From Candidatus Saccharibacteria bacterium UBA3304 (GTDB lineage Bacteria > Patescibacteriota > Saccharimonadia > Saccharimonadales > Saccharimonadaceae): a DNA stretch of 8,580 bases. Position 1 is the first letter of the stretch. Each line of letters opens with the position of its first letter. Under the pieces are notes generated by a model. The model saw only the letters and a list, made by a program, of their open reading frames with translations, searched no databases and was not told where the DNA came from. Positions 1 through 4,370 of the stretch are shown here, piece by piece. Made by a program: the position numbers and the translations under genes. The stretch lies in NCBI GenBank assembly GCA_002361425.1, contig DESW01000001.1, positions 1 through 8,580 of the forward strand, given 5' to 3'.

Positions 1-269
1 CAATCAAGCTCGAATATACCAAGGACGGCAAATATACGTACATTATTGGTGACGTAGCTGAAGGTGTAGGTGGTTTCGCGATTGTACTCTATAAAGAGAA
101 CAAGAAGGACGGCGAATGGAAGATTCTTCAGGGCGGCCACACTTTTACGACATGTGATCAGTATACTGACGAGCAGAAGAAATTCATGAAAGATTACAAG
201 TATATCGATGATGATTTGAGCTCTAAGTATATTGGTTGCTACGAGGGTGAAACTAGCTTCCCAGAATAA
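1..269 (+). CDS. 3' end of an exported/membrane-anchored hypothetical protein
   Basis: An open frame entering from the left edge (codons begin at base 3) gives 88 residues and stops at TAA 267-269; the start lies outside the window. I do not recognise a named family. The segment is rich in Tyr, Lys, Asp and Gly and contains DGKYTYIIGDV, GGFA, DGEWK and two cysteines 27 residues apart. The same order (DGTYMIGEV, YGFA, DGAW, Cys-x24-Cys) occurs in the C-terminal half of the protein at 2119-2766 on the other strand, so the two are probably paralogues. By analogy this would be the extracellular domain of an N-terminally anchored protein, with the cysteines possibly forming a disulfide. The gene converges with rplA and shares the terminator that follows. 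Function unknown; coding status fairly sure. Confidence 0.75.
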   Translation, partial: IKLEYTKDGKYTYIIGDVAEGVGGFAIVLYKENKKDGEWKILQGGHTFTTCDQYTDEQKKFMKDYKYIDDDLSSKYIGCYEGETSFPE

Positions 270-277
270 ATAGCATT

Positions 278-308
278 AAAAAAGTTCCGGTCTGACCGGA
301 ACTTTTTT
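278..308. terminator. Bidirectional intrinsic terminator between convergent genes
   Basis: A perfect 10-bp inverted repeat (AGTTCCGGTC, one central T, GACCGGAACT; 283-303) is flanked by an A-run on the left and a T-run on the right. On either strand this is a hairpin followed by U residues, so it can end both the + strand gene at 1-269 and rplA on the minus strand. Confidence 0.9.
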
Positions 309-319
309 GTTGTCTCTAA

Positions 320-1225
320 TTAGTTGTAGAGATTCTCGACCTGGATGCTTGGACCCATGGTAGTAGAGATGAAGACGCTCTTGACGTACTGACCCTTGAT
401 GGATGCAGGTTTCTGAGCCTTGAGGCTTTCGATGAACGCATTGACGTTCTCTGCAATCTTGTCAGCACCGAAGCTTACCTTGCCGAGGCCAACGTGAATG
501 ATAGCCTGCTTGTCGACACGGTATTCGATCTTACCAGCCTTAGCTTCCTTAACTGCCTTCTCGATATCGGTGGTAACGGTACCAGCCTTTGGATTTGGCA
601 TGAGGCCCTTAGGACCAAGGAGGCGAGCGTACTTACCAAGCTTTGGCATGTACTGTGGGGTAGAGATAAGAACGTCGAAATCGAGCTGTTCTTTGTCGAG
701 GCGCTTGGTGAACTCTTCGTCCTCTGCGATATCTGCACCAGCTGCCTTAGCTGCCTTAGCGACATCGAGTGGAGCAAATACAGCTACGCGAACAGTTTTA
801 CCGGTACCTGCAGGCAGGGTAACAGTTGCGCGGATGTTCTGATCTGCCTGGCGTGGATCAACACCGAGGCGGAAGTGCATCTCAACGGTAGCGTCAAACT
901 TAACTGGGCTAGTCTCGATAGCGAGCTTGATAGCATCGGTAAGGTTGTAAACTTTACCTTTCTCAAGCTTTTCGACTGCCTTGCGGTAGTTCTTGCCACG
1001 GCGTTCGAGGCGGCTGCGAGTAACTGGCTTTGGACCAGCTTTCTTTTCTGGTTCTGCAGCAGCTTCAGCTTTGCGAGCCTGGCGCTCTTCTTCAGCTTTG
1101 ACTTCTTCTACGTGCTTCTTAGATTTTTTACCAGCTTTAGCGAATTTTTCCTCTTCGACGGCTGGGGTTTCTTCGACTACAGCCTCTACTGGAGTCTCAA
1201 GATCTTTGGCTTCTTTTTCTGCCAT
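320..1225 (-). CDS. rplA: 50S ribosomal protein L1 with long charged N-terminal extension
   Basis: Ribosomal protein L1 binds the L1 stalk of 23S rRNA, helps release E-site tRNA and in many bacteria represses its own operon. The 301-residue product carries the full L1 core from about residue 70, including SDQNIRATV-like text (ADQNIRATVTLPAGTGKTVRVAVF) and the signature LLGPKGLMPNPKAGT. Bacterial L1 is usually about 230 residues; here residues 1-69 form an extra Ala/Glu/Lys-rich segment without hydrophobic stretches, probably disordered. Start ATG 1223-1225 is supported by GAAAGGA at 1232-1238, six bases upstream. It has its own strong promoter and does not directly follow rplK, which is unusual. 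Stop TAA is followed by the shared bidirectional terminator. Identity is certain; the role of the extension is unknown. Confidence 0.97.
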   Translation of the reverse strand: MAEKEAKDLETPVEAVVEETPAVEEEKFAKAGKKSKKHVEEVKAEEERQARKAEAAAEPEKKAGPKPVTRSRLERRGKNYRKAVEKLEKGKVYNLTDAIKLAIETSPVKFDATVEMHFRLGVDPRQADQNIRATVTLPAGTGKTVRVAVFAPLDVAKAAKAAGADIAEDEEFTKRLDKEQLDFDVLISTPQYMPKLGKYARLLGPKGLMPNPKAGTVTTDIEKAVKEAKAGKIEYRVDKQAIIHVGLGKVSFGADKIAENVNAFIESLKAQKPASIKGQYVKSVFISTTMGPSIQVENLYN

Positions 1226-1287
1226 TTGAAATCCTTTCGCGGTACAAACGAGTTTTAACTCTCCCGACCTTAAATTTAACTTTGTTT

Positions 1288-1316
1288 AGTATAGCAAAAT
1301 CCACCCCTGTTGTCAA
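1288..1316 (-). promoter_or_regulatory. rplA promoter, near-consensus sigma-70 type with extended -10
   Basis: On the minus strand TTGACA (1311-1316), a 17-base spacer and TATACT (1288-1293) are present, with TGC directly before the -10. The transcript would start near 1281, leaving a leader of about 55 bases before the rplA ATG. The -35 lies just past the U-tract of the cdsA terminator. Confidence 0.9.
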
Positions 1317-1324
1317 GGTGTAAT

Positions 1325-1355
1325 AAAAAAGTGCCCAAGCTTAATACTTAGGCAC
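1325..1355 (-). terminator. cdsA intrinsic terminator overlapping the CDS 3' end
   Basis: On the minus strand GTGCCTAAG pairs with CTTGGGCAC (9 bp with one G-U, arms 1347-1355 and 1331-1339), followed by TTTTTT. The 5' arm lies in the last codons of cdsA and the stop codon is in the loop. Confidence 0.88.
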
Positions 1356-2024
1356 GTTAATTAGAGCGAAAAGCAACAGATTTAAGGAAATTGAATCTAG
1401 CCTATCAAGATAACCGCCGTGGCCGCGCAAGGGATACTCGATAACGTTAAAGACTGGTACGTTACGAATGCCGTCGCCAGAGTCTTTAATGTCGAGCTGC
1501 CTCTTTGTAGCCGAGCCAAGCAGGTCGCCGATTTCTGCAGTTACGCCGCAAATCGCTAGAAATACAATAAGCTGCGGATTGTATTCTAGGCCGAGCAGTG
1601 GGCAAATAGGAATTGCGATTGCTGTGCAGAGAATGCCGCCAACGTAGCCCTCGACTGTCTTGTTAGGTGAGATTTTTGCCGAAAATTTTGCTTTATGTTT
1701 GCCGAGGAGCTTGCCAAAGGTGAAGGCGCCTACATCGGACAACGAGCAAACAATTACGACGAATAGAATCTGTTCTTTTGTTAGCATCAGGCACGCTAAT
1801 GATGCAAAGCAGACGATATAGAGTTGAGCGCACCAGGCACCTGCAGGGCCGCAGGCGTCGGGCTTCATTCTATAAGGCTGGCATTGCGAAATGGATGAGA
1901 TTTCGACCGCACACATCAGTAAACTGATGATAAATAGCGTCGGGAAATCTGCTCCGTCAAAAGCGAAGTAGAACAATGCTAACGCTCCAATTATCCAAAG
2001 GGCGCCAATTAGTCTACCTTTCAT
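1341..2024 (-). CDS. cdsA: Phosphatidate cytidylyltransferase (CDP-diacylglycerol synthase)
   Basis: CdsA is a membrane enzyme that makes CDP-diacylglycerol from phosphatidic acid and CTP, the branch point to anionic phospholipids. The product (227 residues) has about six or seven hydrophobic segments (roughly 3-22, 27-46, 64-82, 85-104, 128-146, 150-168, 212-224). Family motifs are clear: SDVGAFTFGKLLGK, SPNKTVEG (119-126), EIGD (164-167), S171...KR (174-175), KDSG (180-183) and HGGYLDRLD (202-210). Between KDSG and HGG there are 18 residues where the family signature has 5, an insertion of about 13. Overall length is below the usual 260-290. ATG 2022-2024 is preferred: AGAAAGGGGTGG lies at 2030-2041, with 8 bases from GGGG to ATG. 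An in-frame GTG at 2031-2033 falls inside that ribosome-binding site but has GGAG six bases upstream, so it stays possible. Function is secure by family; the effect of the insertion is unknown. Confidence 0.9.
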   Translation of the reverse strand: MKGRLIGALWIIGALALFYFAFDGADFPTLFIISLLMCAVEISSISQCQPYRMKPDACGPAGAWCAQLYIVCFASLACLMLTKEQILFVVIVCSLSDVGAFTFGKLLGKHKAKFSAKISPNKTVEGYVGGILCTAIAIPICPLLGLEYNPQLIVFLAICGVTAEIGDLLGSATKRQLDIKDSGDGIRNVPVFNVIEYPLRGHGGYLDRLDSISLNLLLFALINVPKY

Positions 2025-2029
2025 AGAAA

Positions 2030-2041
2030 CCACCCCTTTCT
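2030..2041 (-). promoter_or_regulatory. Extended ribosome-binding site that decides the cdsA start
   Basis: Minus-strand AGAAAGGGGTGG closely follows the complement of the 16S rRNA tail (AGAAAGGAGGTGAT) with one base skipped. GGGG is 8 bases from ATG 2024, the same spacing as GGGGG before dgkA. The alternative GTG at 2033 lies within this site. Confidence 0.65.
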
Positions 2042-2072
2042 CCGGTATTTTGTAGACAAATTAGATGAGATT

Positions 2073-2101
2073 ATTACAACAAAAAGCGCCCATTCTGTCA
2101 A
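2073..2101 (-). promoter_or_regulatory. cdsA promoter with -35 inside the preceding terminator
   Basis: Minus-strand TTGACA (2096-2101), exactly 17 bases, then TGTAAT (2073-2078), preceded by TGT (extended -10). The -35 covers four loop bases and the first two stem bases of the 3' arm of the terminator for the upstream gene, and the spacer contains the U-tract. Confidence 0.75.
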
Positions 2102-2108
2102 TGAGCGC
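2081..2108 (-). terminator. Intrinsic terminator of the 2119-2766 gene
   Basis: Minus-strand GCGCTCATT pairs with AATGGGCGC (9 bp, one G-U) around loop GACAG, followed by TTTTTGTT. It starts about 10 bases after the TAA stop. Confidence 0.88.
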
Positions 2109-2118
2109 CTTGAGTTTA

Positions 2119-2766
2119 TTAGTCAGATTCTTTGTATAGGCCTTTTTTGAGTGCCTCGGCTGCGGTGATGACGACTGCATCATAGCCGATATTCTCTTCG
2201 CCTACCATATCCTCTGGGATAGAGTTGTCTAGGCAGTATAGCTCGCTGCCAGTACTAGATTTGAAGTTTGCAAAGATTTCGAGCTCAGTCTTGGTAACTT
2301 CGGTTTCGCAGTTTGCTGCAATATGGGTATCTTTATCAAATGGTCCAACGCCAACTTTAGCTGTCGTCCAAGCGCCATCTGGCAACTTGCGATAGGCAAA
2401 GCCGTATCTATCGTTATTCTTTACCTCGCCGATCATATAAGTGCCGTCGGCATTGGTTTTAATGGATAGGATTGAGCCATAGTTGAAGCCGGCTGCACCG
2501 ACGAGTTTACCGATATTAACATCAAAGTTCTTTAGGGCGAGATCTTGTTTTTCTTCGCTAGCGCCACCTTCGCTGCTGGACTCGCTAGACTCAGATTTAT
2601 CGCCATCCTTCTTGGTCTCTGCCGGCTTATTAAATAGAACGAGAGCGCCAAAGAAAATCGTAGTTATGGCAAATATACAGGTCGTAATTTTAAAGACCAA
2701 GTCAGTTTTTGGTTTGATTGGCTCCTGCAATACGATATCGTTTGGATCTTGATCGATAGTTTCCAT
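2119..2766 (-). CDS. Membrane-anchored hypothetical protein, N-terminal TM plus extracellular domain
   Basis: 215 residues, no family recognised. Residues 1-23 are polar with Lys near the membrane. About 24-46 is one transmembrane helix (VFKITTCIFAITTIFFGALVL). About 49-75 is a Lys/Asp/Ser/Glu-rich linker, and the rest is a soluble domain expected outside the cell. That domain carries DGTYMIGEV, YGFAYRKLPDGAW and two cysteines (153 and 178). The truncated protein at 1-269 has the same arrangement, so the pair likely arose by duplication. ATG 2764-2766 is supported by AAGGA six bases upstream. The gene sits between rplK and cdsA with its own extended -10 promoter and its own terminator, so it need not be co-regulated with either. 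A host-contact or envelope role is possible but only a guess. Confidence 0.85.
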   Translation of the reverse strand: METIDQDPNDIVLQEPIKPKTDLVFKITTCIFAITTIFFGALVLFNKPAETKKDGDKSESSESSSEGGASEEKQDLALKNFDVNIGKLVGAAGFNYGSILSIKTNADGTYMIGEVKNNDRYGFAYRKLPDGAWTTAKVGVGPFDKDTHIAANCETEVTKTELEIFANFKSSTGSELYCLDNSIPEDMVGEENIGYDAVVITAAEALKKGLYKESD

Positions 2767-2790
2767 AATAATTCCTTTTAACTTAAGCTT

Positions 2791-2799
2791 ATTTTAGCA
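2791..2799 (-). promoter_or_regulatory. Extended -10 promoter of the 2119-2766 gene
   Basis: Minus-strand TGC-TAAAAT (TAAAAT at 2791-2796) follows directly on the U-tract of the rplK terminator. The position 17 bases upstream reads GAAACG, so there is no good -35. A start near 2784 would give a leader of about 18 bases that holds the ribosome-binding site. Confidence 0.65.
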
Positions 2800-2800
2800 T

Positions 2801-2828
2801 AAAAAAGAGCCTCCGTTTCCGGAGGTTC
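2801..2828 (-). terminator. rplK (secE-nusG-rplK) intrinsic terminator
   Basis: Minus-strand CCTCCG-GAAA-CGGAGG, a 6-bp GC stem closed by a GNRA tetraloop, then CTC and TTTTTT (2801-2806). It starts about 20 bases after the rplK stop and is the first terminator after secE. Confidence 0.92.
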
Positions 2829-2844
2829 TTCTTCTAGAGGCTAA

Positions 2845-3270
2845 TTACTCTACAACTTCGACACCCATCGAGCGTGCGGTACCTGCAATAATCTTGCAAG
2901 CGCCAGCTTCGTCGATAGCGTTAAGCTGATCTTTCTTGACGGCTGCGATCTCTTTGATCTGATCCATAGTGATCTTGCCGACTTTTTCGGTGTTAGGGCG
3001 ACCGCTACCTTTTTCGAGTTTGATCTTTTCGCGGATCAAATCATCGACTGGCTGACCAAGGCACTTCCAATCGAAAGTGTGGTCTTCGTAGACGGCGATA
3101 TGAACGATAACGTTCTTACCCATGTATTCCTTAGTAGCTTCGTTGAATGGGTTAATGAAGTCCATCATGTTAAGACCCCACTGACCGAGCGTGCTACCTA
3201 CTGGAGGTCCAGCAGTTGCCTTACCGCCAGGGATACGCAACTTCAAGTTGCCAATAACCTTTTTAGCCAT
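2845..3270 (-). CDS. rplK: 50S ribosomal protein L11
   Basis: L11 forms the GTPase-associated centre with 23S rRNA, where translation factors bind. The 141-residue product matches the normal length and shows the N-terminal MAKKVIGNLKLRIPGGKA, the proline-rich PPVGSTLGQWG (22-32) and the C-terminal signature KIIAGTARSMGVEV (126-139). ATG 3268-3270 is preceded by AAAAAGGA about 8 bases upstream. It follows nusG as in most bacteria, but rplA is not next: a terminator ends the unit here and rplA lies 1.6 kb further on. A near-consensus promoter at the nusG/rplK junction can supply extra transcription, and its 5' leader can fold into two hairpins. No terminator separates nusG from rplK, so readthrough from secE is also expected. 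Confidence 0.98.
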   Translation of the reverse strand: MAKKVIGNLKLRIPGGKATAGPPVGSTLGQWGLNMMDFINPFNEATKEYMGKNVIVHIAVYEDHTFDWKCLGQPVDDLIREKIKLEKGSGRPNTEKVGKITMDQIKEIAAVKKDQLNAIDEAGACKIIAGTARSMGVEVVE

Positions 3271-3287
3271 TTGTTAATTTCCTTTTT

Positions 3288-3334
3288 GCCGGTATTTTGA
3301 AGCGCTTCACCGGCTTATTACGATTAATAATCGT
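3288..3334 (-). promoter_or_regulatory. Structured rplK 5' leader (two hairpins), candidate autoregulatory site
   Basis: In the minus-strand RNA, ACGAT/ATCGT forms a hairpin (3320-3334). Next, GCCGGT pairs with ACCGGC (3309-3314 with 3288-3293), enclosing a small GAAG-CG-CTTC palindrome and AAAAT. The second stem ends just before the AAAAAGGA ribosome-binding site. Neither has a U-tract, so they are not terminators. Ribosomal protein L1 controls the rplK leader in several bacteria; whether it does so here is inference. Confidence 0.45.
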
Positions 3335-3348
3335 GCGTAACGGGGTTA

Positions 3349-3377
3349 ATTATACCGCAAAACACACTAGTCGTCAA
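3349..3377 (-). promoter_or_regulatory. Internal rplK promoter overlapping the nusG 3' end
   Basis: Minus-strand TTGACG (3372-3377), 17 bases, then a perfect TATAAT (3349-3354). The -35 is made of the last codons of nusG (ATT GAC GAC). The start would be near 3342, giving a leader of about 70 bases. Confidence 0.82.
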
Positions 3378-3918
3378 TCTTCTTGACCTGGAGAGCATCG
3401 AGCTCAACTGCAGTTTCGCGACCAAACATGGAAACGAGAACTTTGAGCTTACCCTTGTTGGTATCGATTTCAGAAATCGTACCTTCGAAGCCCTTGAATG
3501 GACCATCGATAACAGAGACGACCTCGCCTGCAGAGTAGTTGACGGTGAACTTTGGATCGTCAACGCCCATGCGTTTCTTGATCTTCTCAATTTCCTTCTT
3601 GGAAACTGGGGTTGGCTGGGTGCCGGTACCGACGAAGCCGGTAACACCTGGGGTGTTGCGGATGATGTACCAAGTAGCATCAGAGAGTTTCATTTCGACA
3701 AGGACGTAGCCCTGGAAAATCTTCTTCTCAACGATACGGCGCTTGCCGTTCTTGATATCGATTTGCTTTTCTTTTGGTACCATAACGTCGAAGATCTTAT
3801 CTGCGAAATCGACGCCGTCGAGACGCTGGCGGATAGAATCTGCAACTTTATCTTCGTAGCCAGAGTAGGTGCTTACTGCGTACCATGCGCGGCTACCATC
3901 ATAGCGGTTAACTGCCAT
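3367..3918 (-). CDS. nusG: Transcription elongation/antitermination factor NusG
   Basis: NusG binds the clamp of RNA polymerase, tunes pausing and links transcription to Rho or the ribosome. The 183 residues cover both domains. The NGN domain at about 10-118 has AWYAVSTYSGYEDKV, FQGYVLVEM and WYIIRNTPGVTGFVGT. A C-terminal KOW domain at about 128-182 includes GEVVSVIDGPFKGFEGTISEI and FGRETAVEL, where the usual FGR-x-T-P has Ala in place of Pro. Length is typical and no insertion domain is seen. ATG 3916-3918 lies three bases after the secE stop, and its GGAGG ribosome-binding site is inside the last secE codons, suggesting translational coupling. Stop is TAG. The secE-nusG-rplK order is the classic bacterial one. 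Confidence 0.98.
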   Translation of the reverse strand: MAVNRYDGSRAWYAVSTYSGYEDKVADSIRQRLDGVDFADKIFDVMVPKEKQIDIKNGKRRIVEKKIFQGYVLVEMKLSDATWYIIRNTPGVTGFVGTGTQPTPVSKKEIEKIKKRMGVDDPKFTVNYSAGEVVSVIDGPFKGFEGTISEIDTNKGKLKVLVSMFGRETAVELDALQVKKIDD

Positions 3919-3921
3919 AAA

Positions 3922-4293
3922 TTAGTTTCCTCCCAGGAGTTTATTAAATATAAATTGAAGCAGGGCATCGAGCAACATGATAGCGGTTGCTAGAATAACG
4001 ACATAAATGATAACGGAGAAAGTCATCTTCCAAGTCTCTTTGCGGTTTGGCCAGCGAACTTGGCGGATTTCCTGGACGGAACCACGGAAATAACCAACTT
4101 TCTTATCTTTTTTGTCGGCCTTCTTCTCGGCTTTTTTGATTTCTTTCGCCTTAGCCTTTTTCTCAGCTACGGCTTTTTTGCTCTCGCTACCTTTAGCCTT
4201 AACGCTAACTTTGCGAGTTACGACCTCGTCTTTGTCTTCACGGGTCTTTTGGCCATCGTCTTTGGCCGAAATGCGTGTAACTTTCGTTGCCAT
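3922..4293 (-). CDS. secE: Preprotein translocase subunit SecE with Lys-rich N-terminal extension
   Basis: SecE clamps SecY in the protein-export channel. The conserved core is at about 67-121: GYFRGSVQEIRQVRWPNRKET (an amphipathic helix with the WP motif at 81-82) and then one transmembrane helix of about 92-116 (FSVIIYVVILATAIMLLDALL). That is the single-helix type, normally about 60-70 residues. Here about 65 residues of Lys/Ala/Glu/Asp sequence precede it, giving 123 in total. This extra part has no hydrophobic segment and should be cytoplasmic. ATG 4291-4293 has GGAG five bases upstream. The last codons (Gly-Gly-Asn) hold the nusG ribosome-binding site. Its promoter appears nested inside the glucan phosphorylase terminator. 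Confidence 0.95.
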   Translation of the reverse strand: MATKVTRISAKDDGQKTREDKDEVVTRKVSVKAKGSESKKAVAEKKAKAKEIKKAEKKADKKDKKVGYFRGSVQEIRQVRWPNRKETWKMTFSVIIYVVILATAIMLLDALLQFIFNKLLGGN

Positions 4294-4304
4294 AATTACT
4301 CCAT

Positions 4305-4359
4305 TAAAAATAGTCCTGCTTCGGACTTGTCAATAGTATAACAAATCCGCAAGCAGGAC
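4305..4359 (-). terminator. Long-hairpin terminator of the glucan phosphorylase gene
   Basis: Minus-strand arms 4359-4341 and 4330-4313 pair over 18 bp with one bulged G and one G-U. They close a 10-base loop (4331-4340) and are followed by TATTTTT. It lies about 10 bases after the TAA stop. The U-tract reaches into the secE leader. Confidence 0.75.
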
Positions 4360-4363
4360 GCAA
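4335..4363 (-). promoter_or_regulatory. secE promoter nested in the preceding terminator hairpin
   Basis: Minus-strand TATACT (4335-4340), preceded by TGT (extended -10), lies in the hairpin loop. TTGCGT (4358-4363, 3 of 6) is 17 bases upstream, at the base of the 5' arm. RNA started near 4328 would carry only the 3' arm and could not form the terminator. Confidence 0.65.
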
Positions 4364-4370
4364 GACTTTT

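Noticed and set aside
494..1258. 254-residue open frame on the + strand opposite rplA
   Set aside because: It is antisense to an unmistakable ribosomal protein gene, is rich in Phe/Ser/Leu/Cys as expected of a shadow of Lys/Glu-rich coding, and has no ribosome-binding site.
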